A stretch of 64,000 nt of DNA from Streptococcus parauberis NCFD 2020 (lineage in GTDB: Bacteria; Bacillota; Bacilli; Lactobacillales; Streptococcaceae): the NCBI RefSeq assembly GCF_000187935.1, contig NZ_AEUT02000001.1:2016501-2080500 (forward strand), given 5' to 3'. Positions 28,260-36,500 of the stretch are shown piece by piece. Each line of letters opens with the position of its first letter. The first letter of the stretch is position 1. Both the position numbers and the translations under genes were made by a program. The notes under the pieces are model-generated. The model saw only the letters and a list, made by a program, of their open reading frames with translations. It did no database searches and had not been told where the DNA came from.

Positions 28260-28529
28260 ATGGGATTTACAGATGAAACAGTTCGCTTTAAATTAGATGA
28301 TGGTGACAAAAAGGAAATTAGTGAAACCCTTACTGCGGTTTACCATTCCCTTGAGGAAAAAGGTTATAACCCAATAAATCAAATTGTAGGTTATGTATTA
28401 AGTGGCGACCCAGCTTATGTTCCTCGTTACAACGATGCTAGAAATCAAATCCGTAAATATGAACGTGATGAGATTGTAGAAGAACTTGTACGCTATTATT
28501 TGCAAGGAAATGGAATTGATTTTAAATGA
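28260..28529 (+). CDS. ireB: IreB-family regulatory phosphoprotein
   Basis: An 89-residue protein of the IreB (DUF965) family, with [14 protein letters not shown] at the start and [25 protein letters not shown] in the middle. In enterococci IreB is phosphorylated on N-terminal threonines by the PASTA kinase IreK and affects cephalosporin tolerance. Threonines at 4 and 7 are kept here. It overlaps ruvX by four bases (ATGA) and heads the conserved ireB-ruvX-DUF1292 operon. AAGGTG is the ribosome binding site. Confidence 0.9.
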   Translation: MGFTDETVRFKLDDGDKKEISETLTAVYHSLEEKGYNPINQIVGYVLSGDPAYVPRYNDARNQIRKYERDEIVEELVRYYLQGNGIDFK

Positions 28530-28945
28530 GAATAATGGGACTGGATGTTGGTTCAAAAACTGTTGGCGTAGCCATTAGTGATCCACTTGGTTTTACTGCT
28601 CAAGGACTTGAAATTATCAAAATTGATGAAGATAAGAAAGAGTTTGGTTTAGCTAGACTTGAAGAATTAGTAAATCAGTATAAAGTTGATAAGTTTGTTG
28701 TTGGTTTACCAAAGAATATGAACAATTCAAGTGGTCCGCGAGTTGAGGCAAGTCAGGCATATGGAAACCTTATTCAAGAACAGTTCAATATTCCTGTTGA
28801 ATATCAGGATGAACGTTTGACGACTGTACAAGCAGAGCGTATGTTAATTGAACAAGCAGATATTAGTCGTGGGAAGCGAAAAAAAGTCATTGATAAATTA
28901 GCCGCCCAATTAATTTTACAAAATTATTTAGATAGAATCTATTAA
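28526..28945 (+). CDS. ruvX: Putative pre-16S rRNA nuclease / RuvX (YqgF)
   Basis: A 139-residue RNase H-like protein: [22 protein letters not shown] carries the first catalytic aspartate, [13 protein letters not shown] the second strand region and [13 protein letters not shown] the conserved acidic motif. YqgF proteins process the 5' end of 16S rRNA precursor in E. coli; a Holliday junction resolvase role was proposed earlier. It is coupled to ireB by an ATGA overlap. Confidence 0.93.
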   Translation: MRIMGLDVGSKTVGVAISDPLGFTAQGLEIIKIDEDKKEFGLARLEELVNQYKVDKFVVGLPKNMNNSSGPRVEASQAYGNLIQEQFNIPVEYQDERLTTVQAERMLIEQADISRGKRKKVIDKLAAQLILQNYLDRIY

Positions 28946-28955
28946 GGAGAAAAGT

Positions 28956-29273
28956 ATGGCACAAAATCATGAACATGATCACGATCATGACCACGAACGT
29001 GAAGTAATTACATTAGTTGATGAACAAGGAAATGAATCCTTATTCGAAATCTTGTTAACAATTGATGGACGTGAAGAATTCGGTAAAAACTATGTATTAT
29101 TAGTACCTGCTGGGTCTGAAGAAGATGAAGCTGGCGAAATTGAAATTCAAGCTTATTCATTTACAGAAAATGAAGATGGTACAGAAGGAGATTTACAACC
29201 AATCCCTGAAGATTCAGATGCTGAATGGGATATGATTGAAGAAGTCTTCAATAGCTTTTTAGACGAAGAATAA
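28956..29273 (+). CDS. DUF1292 protein with His/Asp-rich N-terminus
   Basis: A 105-residue acidic DUF1292 protein (YrzB-like), third in the ireB-ruvX operon, 10 bases after ruvX with an AAGGAG site. The body [20 protein letters not shown] is typical. The first ~15 residues are an unusual [10 protein letters not shown] run, which could bind divalent metal. The family function is unknown. Confidence 0.87.
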   Translation: MAQNHEHDHDHDHEREVITLVDEQGNESLFEILLTIDGREEFGKNYVLLVPAGSEEDEAGEIEIQAYSFTENEDGTEGDLQPIPEDSDAEWDMIEEVFNSFLDEE

Positions 29274-29287
29274 AAAATCAGATATAA

Positions 29288-29315
29288 GAAGAGTAGCTAG
29301 TGGCTATTCTTTTTT
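29288..29315 (+). terminator. Terminator of the ireB-ruvX-DUF1292 operon
   Basis: AAGAGTAGC-TAGT-GGCTATTCTT followed by TTTTT. Confidence 0.8.
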
Positions 29316-29383
29316 ATTTATGCAAAAAACGAATGAAATAATTGGGATAAAAGAATTTGGATATTTAACTCTAGGTTAGATTT

Positions 29384-29392
29384 TGTTATACT
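29384..29392 (+). promoter_or_regulatory. Promoter of the GT-C-like membrane protein gene
   Basis: TGTTATACT extended -10, about 30 bases before the GTG start. Because it lies within the longest possible reading frame, it argues against a start upstream of it. Confidence 0.55.
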
Positions 29393-29421
29393 GTTTGTAT
29401 GACATTTCAAGGAGAAGTTGC

Positions 29422-30981
29422 GTGAGCCAAATTAGAACAGATAATAATAATGGATTAGGGAATAATTATGCCTATGATGGGTCAACCCTCCATACTACTA
29501 AATATGAAACAAAAGTACCGAGTTTACATAAATTTCATATTTTTTTCTATAGCATCATTGTGGCCTTACTCAGTGTAGCAACGCCTTTTTTGACAGAATT
29601 TGCGAATAATTTGCAATCACAAAATCTCTATGTTGGAATGATGTTGACAAAAGGACAAATTCCTTATAGTGACATTTTTACCACTGGTGGGATGCTTTAT
29701 TTTGTGATGATTGCCTTAAGCTACTTTTTAGGATCAACAATTTGGCTAGTCTTAGTAGAAGTATTGTGCTTTTACCTAGCTGGGGTTTATTTTTATAAAT
29801 TAGTTAATTATTTTGCTAGTAGCCAAAAGATTGCAGCAACATTTACATTCCTCTTTTTTGTGATGAATCTTGTATTTGGTTTTGGAGGACTTTATCCAAT
29901 CCAGTTTGCAATGCCATTAATCTTAGTATCTTTATGGAATTTAACAAAATACTTTGCAGGATTGATTAAAGATGAAGCCTTTATTTTATTAGGAATAGCT
30001 GGTGCTATGGCCATGTTAATTGAACCAAAGACACTGGTCTATTTTGTCCTATCAAGTATTGCAGTTATTGTCTTTAATAGTAAGAACAGACATTTTGCAA
30101 GAGGTTTTTACCAATTACTAGCAGCCCTTTTTGGAATGCTGCTTATCTTTTATATTGCCGGCTATTTTATCTTAAATCTGCAAATTCTCGGCCCATATTT
30201 TACACAAGCATTTGTCTATCAATTTACTAACTTTAATCTTGGTACTTATCCACTAGTGATAGGAATCCTTGTCCAATTTGCTATTTGTTTGGCATCGGGA
30301 CTCTTATTTGGTCCTATCTATTTCATGAAAAAACATAAGAGTGACGCAGATGCGATGGTTAAATGGGTCATTTTAGCCTCGTTCTTGATTTATTTGCTAA
30401 TGGCTGTGCTATCTGGTGATGTCATTGCCTACCACCAATTATTCTTATTACCATTTGGTTTAATTCTGACGGCAGTGCCGATTGCACATCAATTTAATAT
30501 CTCATTGAATCATGGGAATCATCGCAGAAGCCGTGGTAAAAAAGGAATGGGACCAGTATTACAATTTTACTTTACAAAGTGTCTTTACTTGCCAATATTG
30601 CTCTTAGTTGGACTTTTGACTTTCCAATATATGACAATTTCTAAAGAAATAACTGCCAATAAAGATCGTCATAAGATTGTTCAAACTCTGAAGAAAAAAA
30701 TCCAACCAGGTCAAGCTATTTATGTTTGGGATACAAATTCAATCATTTATCAGCAAACAGTTGCAAAATCAGCATCACATTTTGCTTCCCCTGTAATAAA
30801 TACTAATAATCTGAAAAATAAACAGATGCTTTATGATGAATTATTACAGAACAAAGCAAAATACATAATTGTCAATAAAAAGTTAAAAGTTCCTGAAAAA
30901 GTAAAAAAAATTCTCAGAAAAAATCTGAAATTAGATGAAAAGGTTAATCTATCAGGCTTTGCAATCTACAAAAAAAAATAG
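29422..30981 (+). CDS. Polytopic membrane protein, GT-C glycosyltransferase-like
   Basis: About 519 residues from a GTG start, chosen because AAGGAG sits seven bases before it and the promoter -10 lies further upstream. There are about ten membrane segments (roughly 35-55, 90-130, 140-260, 275-360 and 395-415) and a basic soluble C-terminal tail of about 110 residues. After the first membrane helix, the loop GQIPYSDIFTTGGMLYFV resembles the acidic first-loop motif of GT-C enzymes (PMT/ArnT class), which use polyprenyl-phosphate sugars. That assignment is inference; I do not recognise the gene by name. Confidence 0.6.
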   Translation: MSQIRTDNNNGLGNNYAYDGSTLHTTKYETKVPSLHKFHIFFYSIIVALLSVATPFLTEFANNLQSQNLYVGMMLTKGQIPYSDIFTTGGMLYFVMIALSYFLGSTIWLVLVEVLCFYLAGVYFYKLVNYFASSQKIAATFTFLFFVMNLVFGFGGLYPIQFAMPLILVSLWNLTKYFAGLIKDEAFILLGIAGAMAMLIEPKTLVYFVLSSIAVIVFNSKNRHFARGFYQLLAALFGMLLIFYIAGYFILNLQILGPYFTQAFVYQFTNFNLGTYPLVIGILVQFAICLASGLLFGPIYFMKKHKSDADAMVKWVILASFLIYLLMAVLSGDVIAYHQLFLLPFGLILTAVPIAHQFNISLNHGNHRRSRGKKGMGPVLQFYFTKCLYLPILLLVGLLTFQYMTISKEITANKDRHKIVQTLKKKIQPGQAIYVWDTNSIIYQQTVAKSASHFASPVINTNNLKNKQMLYDELLQNKAKYIIVNKKLKVPEKVKKILRKNLKLDEKVNLSGFAIYKKK

Positions 30982-30985
30982 CCAA

Positions 30986-31001
30986 TATCAATATCTTGTG
31001 T
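30986..31001. promoter_or_regulatory. Distal NrdR-like box upstream of nrdD
   Basis: TATCAATATCTTGTGT matches the NrdR box consensus aCaCwAtATaTwGtGt at about 12 of 16 positions. Its centre is 32 bases (three helical turns) from the proximal box. The two boxes also form an inverted repeat (30988-31002 with 31017-31031). Confidence 0.5.
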
Positions 31002-31039
31002 TTTCAAAAAAATGATAACACAAGATATTGATTTTTTTT
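30988..31039 (+). terminator. Hairpin and T-run after the GT-C-like gene
   Basis: A 15-base perfect stem TCAATATCTTGTGTT / AACACAAGATATTGA with a 14-base loop and TTTTTTTT behind it. It starts at the stop codon and can terminate the upstream gene, although the same bases also read as paired NrdR boxes. Confidence 0.65.
31018..31033. promoter_or_regulatory. Proximal NrdR-like box over the nrdD -35
   Basis: ACACAAGATATTGATT matches the NrdR consensus at about 13 of 16 positions and covers the nrdD -35 hexamer TTGATT (31028-31033). Confidence 0.55.
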
Positions 31040-31055
31040 ATTTGGGTGATATAAT
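31028..31055 (+). promoter_or_regulatory. nrdD promoter
   Basis: TTGATT, 16 bases, TATAAT (31050-31055) with an extended TGA. It lies 25 bases before the chosen nrdD start. Confidence 0.7.
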
Positions 31056-31080
31056 AGTTCAAGTAAGGAGATTTGGACTA

Positions 31081-33270
31081 ATGACACAAGAAAAAGTTTT
31101 AGAACAGCCAGATATAAGAGTAATTAAACGTGATGGTCGTCTCGTGAATTTTGACACCACTAAAATCTATAGCGCCCTATTAAAGGCAAGTGTGGAAGTG
31201 ACGAAAATGTCACCAGTACTTGAAGCAAAATTAGAAGCAATATCGGAGCGTGTCATTGCCGAAATCCGCGACCGTTTCCCAAATAATATTAAAATATACG
31301 AAATTCAAAATATCGTAGAACATGAATTGTTGGCAGCTAATGAATATGCTATTGCTAAGGAGTACATTAATTACCGTACCCAACGTGATTTTGCGCGCTC
31401 TCAAGCAACTGACATTAATTTCACAATTGATCAATTATTGAATAAGGATCAATCTGTAGTTAATGAAAATGCCAATAAGGACAGTGATGTTTTTAATACG
31501 CAACGTGATTTAACTGCTGGGATTGTTGGCAAATCAATTGGGTTGAAGATGTTACCACCTCACGTGGCCAATGCCCACCAAAAAGGGGATATTCATTACC
31601 ATGATTTGGACTATAGTCCTTATACACCAATGACTAATTGCTGTTTAATTGATTTTAAAGGGATGTTAGCCAATGGATTCAAAATTGGTAATGCTGAGGT
31701 TGAAAGTCCTAAATCAATTCAAACAGCGACAGCTCAGATTTCCCAAATCATTGCCAACGTTGCTTCTAGTCAGTACGGTGGTTGTACAGCAGATCGCATC
31801 GATGAATTTTTAGCCCCATATGCCGAATTGAATTATAAGAAGCATATGGCCGATGCTGAAAAATGGGTTGTTGAAGATAAGCAAGAAGAATATGCTTATG
31901 AAAAAACTCAAAAAGACATCTATGATGCAATGCAGTCCCTTGAGTATGAAATCAACACCTTATTTACGTCAAATGGGCAAACACCATTTACGTCACTTGG
32001 TTTTGGTTTAGGAACATCATGGTTTGAACGTGAAATTCAAAAAGCGATTTTGGAAATTCGGATCAAAGGTTTGGGTAGTGAACATCGTACAGCAATTTTT
32101 CCTAAACTCATTTTTACTGTTAAACGTGGATTGAATTTAGAAGAGGATTCACCAAACTACGATATTAAGCAATTAGCATTGGAATGTGCCACTAAACGCA
32201 TGTATCCTGATATGTTATCATATGACAAGATTATCGACCTTACAGGCTCATTTAAGGCGCCTATGGGTTGTCGTTCTTTCCTTCAAGGTTGGAAAGATGA
32301 AAACGGGGTTGAAGTCAATTCAGGTCGTATGAATTTAGGTGTGGTAACCTTGAATTTACCTCGTATAGCCATGGAATCAAATGGCGACATGGAAAAATTC
32401 TGGGAATTATTTAATGAACGCCTATCAATCGGGAAAGATGCTCTTGTTTATAGAGTAGGTCGTGTCAAAGAAGCTACACCAGCTAATGCACCAATTCTTT
32501 ATCAATATGGTGCCTTTGGCAAACGTCTTGATAAAGATGGTAATGTCGATGATTTATTTAAAAATCGCCGTGCAACAATTTCACTAGGTTATATTGGTCT
32601 ATATGAAGTTGCTTCTGTCTTTTATGGCGGCGAATGGGAAGATAATCAAGAAGCTAAAGATTTCACGGTTTCAATCATTAAAGCAATGAAAGACGCTTGT
32701 GCAGATTGGTCGGATGAGTATGGTTACCACTTCTCAGTTTATTCAACTCCTTCTGAAAGCCTAACTGATCGTTTTTGTCGTCTAGATACAGAAAAATTTG
32801 GAAAAATTGAAAACATTACGGATAAAGAATATTACACCAACTCATTCCATTATGATGTTCGTAAAAATCCCACTCCGTTTGAGAAATTAGACTTTGAAAA
32901 AGTATATCCAGAATCTGGAGCCTCAGGTGGTTTCATTCATTATTGTGAATACCCAGTATTGCAACAAAATCCAAAAGCTTTAGAAGCTGTATGGGATTAT
33001 GCTTACGACCGAGTTGGTTATCTTGGTACCAATACTCCGATTGATAGATGCTATGAGTGTCAATTTGAAGGTGATTTTGAAGCTACTGAACGTGGTTTTA
33101 CTTGTCCTAACTGTGGTAATAATGATCCTAAAACAGTTGACGTTGTTAAAAGAACCTGTGGTTATTTAGGTAATCCACAAGCACGACCAATGGTTCATGG
33201 ACGTCATAAAGAAATTACATCACGTGTAAAACATATGAATGGCTCAACAATTAAATATCCAGGCCTATAA
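31081..33270 (+). CDS. nrdD: Anaerobic ribonucleoside-triphosphate reductase
   Basis: A 729-residue class III reductase. The N-terminal ATP-cone begins IRVIKRDGRLVNFDTTKIY. The C-terminal region has the zinc site CYEC...CPNC and the glycyl radical loop RTCGYLGNP, with the radical at Gly694. It makes deoxyribonucleotides without oxygen, using formate and the activase NrdG. The start at 31081 is ten bases after AAGGAG. The longer frame upstream begins before the promoter -10 and cannot be right. Two NrdR-like boxes precede it. Confidence 0.96.
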   Translation: MTQEKVLEQPDIRVIKRDGRLVNFDTTKIYSALLKASVEVTKMSPVLEAKLEAISERVIAEIRDRFPNNIKIYEIQNIVEHELLAANEYAIAKEYINYRTQRDFARSQATDINFTIDQLLNKDQSVVNENANKDSDVFNTQRDLTAGIVGKSIGLKMLPPHVANAHQKGDIHYHDLDYSPYTPMTNCCLIDFKGMLANGFKIGNAEVESPKSIQTATAQISQIIANVASSQYGGCTADRIDEFLAPYAELNYKKHMADAEKWVVEDKQEEYAYEKTQKDIYDAMQSLEYEINTLFTSNGQTPFTSLGFGLGTSWFEREIQKAILEIRIKGLGSEHRTAIFPKLIFTVKRGLNLEEDSPNYDIKQLALECATKRMYPDMLSYDKIIDLTGSFKAPMGCRSFLQGWKDENGVEVNSGRMNLGVVTLNLPRIAMESNGDMEKFWELFNERLSIGKDALVYRVGRVKEATPANAPILYQYGAFGKRLDKDGNVDDLFKNRRATISLGYIGLYEVASVFYGGEWEDNQEAKDFTVSIIKAMKDACADWSDEYGYHFSVYSTPSESLTDRFCRLDTEKFGKIENITDKEYYTNSFHYDVRKNPTPFEKLDFEKVYPESGASGGFIHYCEYPVLQQNPKALEAVWDYAYDRVGYLGTNTPIDRCYECQFEGDFEATERGFTCPNCGNNDPKTVDVVKRTCGYLGNPQARPMVHGRHKEITSRVKHMNGSTIKYPGL

Positions 33271-33277
33271 AATAACT

Positions 33278-33305
33278 TTGGATAACTGATAAAAGATGTT
33301 ATGAT
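33278..33305 (+). promoter_or_regulatory. Promoter after nrdD
   Basis: TTGGAT, 16 bases, TATGAT with an extended TGT. It lies seven bases after the nrdD stop and just before a hairpin. Confidence 0.5.
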
Positions 33306-33310
33306 ATTAA

Positions 33311-33340
33311 GGTTGCTTATAGCAAGCAATCTTTTATTTA
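33311..33340 (+). terminator. Hairpin with T-rich tail after nrdD
   Basis: GGTTGCTT-ATAGC-AAGCAATC followed by TTTTATTT. It may terminate nrdD or act as an early attenuator for the promoter at 33278-33305. Confidence 0.55.
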
Positions 33341-33359
33341 TCAAGAAAAGGAAAAAACA

Positions 33360-33509
33360 ATGGGAAAATTTCAATTAGACTATAAAGGGATGCAACAAGT
33401 TGAACGATTTCATGAAAAAAATTCAACTAAAACAGCATCAAAAAAATTAGCAGGAAAAGATTTGAAAGCTCAATTTTTAGAAAAAGCTAAAAAAGCTGCG
33501 AAAAAATAA
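33360..33509 (+). CDS. Small basic protein (49 aa) of unknown function
   Basis: A 49-residue, lysine-rich protein starting MGKFQLDYKGMQQVERFHEK and ending in AKKAAKK. AAGGA precedes the ATG by seven bases. It stands between nrdD and an oxidoreductase gene, with its own promoter upstream. No domain is recognisable. The helical, cationic composition would suit a nucleic-acid or membrane contact, but that is speculation. Confidence 0.65.
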   Translation: MGKFQLDYKGMQQVERFHEKNSTKTASKKLAGKDLKAQFLEKAKKAAKK

Positions 33510-33532
33510 AGAACTGAGAAAGTTGGTTTATT

Positions 33533-34465
33533 ATGTTGGAAATAGGAATTGTAGGACTAGGTGGGATTTCTCAGAAAGCATATTTACCTTATATGCGTCA
33601 ATTACCAAATATTCACTGGCATTTATCAACTCGTAACCAACAAGTTAGACAGGAAGTTGCTAATTTATTTGGAAGTGCCTCTGTCTATTCTGACCTTGAT
33701 GACTTAGCTAGTGTAAAATTGGATGGGGTTTTTATCCATGTTGCAACATCGGCACATTATCAGATTGCTAAAGTTTTCTTAGAAAAAGGCATTCCTGTTT
33801 ATATGGATAAACCATTGACAGAAGACTATCAATTGAGTAAAGATCTCTATCAGATGGCAGCTGACAATGGGACTTTTCTAATGGCTGGCTTTAATCGACG
33901 CTTTGCACCCCGTGTCAAGGAGATGTCAACCTTGTCAAATAAGTGTAAAGTTTATGTTGAGAAGAATGATATTAATAGGCCTGGCCAAACTACATTTAAA
34001 CTATTTGATTTCTTTATTCATCCACTAGACACAGCTTTATTTCTAGCTGATGGGGAACTCTTACATGGTAATTTTATTGTTCAAAGAGAAGAAAATCAAA
34101 TCTGTCAAGTTGCAGTAAATGTTGTGACAAGCAATGAAATTATACATGTTGGCATGAATCTTCGCTCAGGTAGTCGCAGAGAAGTCATTGAAGTTCAATC
34201 ACCAGAGCAGACATATCATCTGGAAAATTTAGATGAACTAACCGTCTTTGAAGGAACCAATAGTCATCGGATAGGATTTACTTCATGGGATACAACGCTT
34301 TATAAACGTGGCTTTGAGTCAATTATCAAAGAATTCATAGAGGCGCTCGAAAGCAAACAAAATCCAGTGTCACCTGAGACTAGTCTCTTAAGTCATTGGA
34401 TTTGTGACCAAATCAATAAGTCAGAAATGAGTTTTGGAGAGTTAGACGTAAATTTACCAATGTAG
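33533..34465 (+). CDS. Gfo/Idh/MocA-family oxidoreductase
   Basis: A 310-residue protein. The N-terminal Rossmann fold has IGIVGLGGISQKAYLP (GxGxxx). The family E/D-K-P motif appears as YMDKPLTEDY, and the C-terminal domain carries DFFIHPLDTALF with the usual catalytic histidine. It would oxidise or reduce a sugar-like substrate with NAD(P). The substrate is unknown. It lies inside the nrdD-nrdG cluster. The ribosome binding site is weak (GAGAAAG). Confidence 0.83.
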   Translation: MLEIGIVGLGGISQKAYLPYMRQLPNIHWHLSTRNQQVRQEVANLFGSASVYSDLDDLASVKLDGVFIHVATSAHYQIAKVFLEKGIPVYMDKPLTEDYQLSKDLYQMAADNGTFLMAGFNRRFAPRVKEMSTLSNKCKVYVEKNDINRPGQTTFKLFDFFIHPLDTALFLADGELLHGNFIVQREENQICQVAVNVVTSNEIIHVGMNLRSGSRREVIEVQSPEQTYHLENLDELTVFEGTNSHRIGFTSWDTTLYKRGFESIIKEFIEALESKQNPVSPETSLLSHWICDQINKSEMSFGELDVNLPM

Positions 34466-34475
34466 AGGTTAAAAG

Positions 34476-34982
34476 ATGCAATTAAGAAGACCTGATATAG
34501 ATGATAAGGATTCTGTCATGGAAATGATGGCTGAATTTGAAGAACATGATTCTGCACATGATGGTGGTTTTTGGTCAAATGAGGAGTTTGATTATTCAAA
34601 TTGGTTACAGCAAAACTATGATAATGAAGTGGGATTAAATTTACCCCCAAATAGGGTTCCCTCGATTCAATTTGTAGCCTTTGATGAGAATGGAAATGCA
34701 TTTGGGTTTCTCAGTTTGAGATTACGTTTAAACGCCTACCTTATAGAATCAGGTGGTCATATTGGTTATTCTGTCAGACCAAGTCAGAGGAATAATGGCA
34801 TTGCAAAATCGATGTTAAAAGAGGGGATAAAAGTTGCTAGGCAAAAAAATATCCAAGATGTCTTAATAACATGTCATGACAATAATCCGGCTAGTCGAGC
34901 AGTTATCATGGCTAATTTTGGTAAATTAGAAGATATCCGTAATCATGTAGAACGGTATTGGATTACTTTAAAAGTGAGGTAA
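34476..34982 (+). CDS. GNAT-family acetyltransferase
   Basis: A 168-residue GNAT protein: LRRPDIDDKDSVMEMMAEFEEH at the N-terminus and GGHIGYSVRPSQRNNGIAK as the acetyl-CoA binding motif, then HDNNPASRAVIMANFGK. GAGG precedes the ATG. It is 10 bases after the oxidoreductase and abuts nrdG. Streptococci commonly keep a GNAT gene between nrdD and nrdG. Its acceptor is unknown. Confidence 0.87.
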   Translation: MQLRRPDIDDKDSVMEMMAEFEEHDSAHDGGFWSNEEFDYSNWLQQNYDNEVGLNLPPNRVPSIQFVAFDENGNAFGFLSLRLRLNAYLIESGGHIGYSVRPSQRNNGIAKSMLKEGIKVARQKNIQDVLITCHDNNPASRAVIMANFGKLEDIRNHVERYWITLKVR

Positions 34983-34984
34983 TA

Positions 34985-35599
34985 ATGGAAGAAACAACAT
35001 GGAATACACCTAAAGCTAAAGAATGGAAAAGTGAAGAACTTAGCCAAGGACGAGTGATTGATTATAAAGCTTTTAATTTTGTTGATGGTGAGGGTGTTCG
35101 AAATTCTTTGTATGTATCAGGTTGTATGTTTCACTGTAAAGGTTGTTATAATGCTGCCACTTGGTCTTTTAGAGCAGGGATACCCTATACCAACGTATTG
35201 GAAGAGCAAATTATGACCGACTTAGCTCAACCTTATGTACAAGGTTTAACGCTCCTTGGCGGGGAACCATTTTTAAATACAAGTTTCTTATTACCACTTA
35301 TTAAGCGAATTAAAAGAGAATTGCCAGAAAAAGATATTTGGTCCTGGACTGGATATACTTGGGAAGAAATGATGCAAGAGACAGAAGATAAATTAGAGAT
35401 GCTTTCTTTGATTGATATTCTTGTCGATGGGCGATTTGATATTAGTAAGAAAAATTTAATGCTACAATTTCGTGGCTCTTCAAATCAGCGAATTATTGAT
35501 GTCAAAAAATCACTGGCCCAAGGACAAGTTCATATATGGGATAAGCTAAATGATGGTGACGCATCTTTTGAGCAAGTCAGTCGGGATCATTTACTTTAA
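34985..35599 (+). CDS. nrdG: Anaerobic ribonucleotide reductase activating protein
   Basis: A 204-residue radical-SAM activase. Cys47, Cys51 and Cys54 form the CX3CX2C iron-sulfur motif (CMFHCKGC), and LLGGEPFL matches the SAM-binding GGEP motif. It generates the glycyl radical on NrdD. The start at 34985 is chosen because GAGGT lies five bases upstream and because the frame before it overlaps the GNAT gene. It ends the nrdD-nrdG cluster. Confidence 0.95.
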   Translation: MEETTWNTPKAKEWKSEELSQGRVIDYKAFNFVDGEGVRNSLYVSGCMFHCKGCYNAATWSFRAGIPYTNVLEEQIMTDLAQPYVQGLTLLGGEPFLNTSFLLPLIKRIKRELPEKDIWSWTGYTWEEMMQETEDKLEMLSLIDILVDGRFDISKKNLMLQFRGSSNQRIIDVKKSLAQGQVHIWDKLNDGDASFEQVSRDHLL

Positions 35600-35650
35600 A
35601 ATAATCTTGAGAATGAGATTATCAAAGGATCTGAAGTAGTTTTCCTCAAT

Positions 35651-35683
35651 TTATCCTCAAACTTATCCACAGCTTGTGCATAA
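35651..35683. promoter_or_regulatory. DnaA-box cluster after nrdG
   Basis: TTATCCTCA (35651-35659, one mismatch), TTATCCACA (35663-35671, perfect) and TGTGCATAA (35675-35683, perfect on the minus strand) fall within 33 bases. The last two are inverted, three bases apart. A further TTATCCACA is at 35923-35931 inside yaaA. This is enough for DnaA binding by consensus. Confidence 0.55.
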
Positions 35684-35706
35684 GTCATAAAAAATGTGAA
35701 TAAACT

Positions 35707-35731
35707 AAAAAGAGGCCTAGGCCTCTTTTTT
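35707..35731. terminator. Bidirectional terminator (nrdG / yaaA)
   Basis: AAAAAGAGGC-CTAG-GCCTCTTTTT, a perfect palindrome with A- and T-runs between the convergent genes. Confidence 0.88.
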
Positions 35732-36448
35732 AATATAAACAAAATGATCAGCATTAGATAAATCAGAAAAATAGCTGAAACCATTGAATTTCAAGGCTTT
35801 TAACTGTGATGAGGATTGGCAATTTGCTTCCATGGCTGCGGTTAAAAATGCGCCTCGAGCTTTTTTGGAAATTGTGGAATGGCTTTTGGGGATGCCGTCT
35901 TTTTCTTCTAAAAAGGTGATACTTATCCACAGTTTTCGTTTATCTGTGGAGAATATATCCTCAAATTCACTAGAAAGTAAAGAGATATAAACATCCTCAG
36001 GTGATAAAAATTGGTCGTAACGTGGACGCCAATAAGCTTTTAAATTTTGACCATTGATTTTTATTTTCGTTTGGAAGTCAAGTCGATGCTCTGCAATTGG
36101 GAAATCCATGGGGATAATACCATATAAAGATGAAGTAATATAAGTCCGTTTGGTTAAATAGTTTTCCTCTTTTTTACTGAGGTTTTCGCGTTTAATATAA
36201 CGGTACATTAAGCCATTGAAGAGCTTATAAGCGGGATAAGTTAGGGCCTGATTTTGGTGGATTTCCCTGATTCGATTTAATTCTTTTTGCGCAGCTTCAG
36301 GCTTAATTTTGTAAACTGAGGCAAGTTCCTCCAAAGTCAGCTCTGCCATCATTGCAATAATTGGCTGGCTGAACTTGGGGATAAGTGGTGGAAAACTTTC
36401 TGTTGGCACTTTCATTTCCTTGGCCGTTGGAATCAGGAATTTTAACAT
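35717..36448 (-). CDS. yaaA: YaaA-family peroxide stress protein
   Basis: A 243-residue YaaA (DUF328) protein: [13 protein letters not shown] at the N-terminus, [35 protein letters not shown] and [16 protein letters not shown]. In E. coli YaaA lowers free intracellular iron and limits peroxide damage. The frame extends to 36484, but 36448 gives the conserved N-terminus. No ribosome binding site is visible before it and a promoter -10 ends six bases before the ATG, so the mRNA may be leaderless. Confidence 0.88.
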   Translation of the reverse strand: MLKFLIPTAKEMKVPTESFPPLIPKFSQPIIAMMAELTLEELASVYKIKPEAAQKELNRIREIHQNQALTYPAYKLFNGLMYRYIKRENLSKKEENYLTKRTYITSSLYGIIPMDFPIAEHRLDFQTKIKINGQNLKAYWRPRYDQFLSPEDVYISLLSSEFEDIFSTDKRKLWISITFLEEKDGIPKSHSTISKKARGAFLTAAMEANCQSSSQLKALKFNGFSYFSDLSNADHFVYIKKEA

Positions 36449-36454
36449 AACTTC

Positions 36455-36484
36455 ATTGTAGTAAAGTAAAAGCCCACTTGTCAA
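36455..36484 (-). promoter_or_regulatory. yaaA promoter with possible leaderless start
   Basis: On the minus strand TTGACA is followed after 18 bases by TACAAT (36455-36460). The expected transcription start falls on or next to the A of the ATG at 36448. The same -35 lies in a CCACT / AAGTGG hairpin that may end catE transcription. Confidence 0.5.
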
Positions 36485-36500
36485 GAGTGGACTATCTGAA

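Noticed and set aside
29383..29421. Longer start for the GT-C-like membrane protein
   Set aside because: It would begin inside the promoter -10, before transcription starts.
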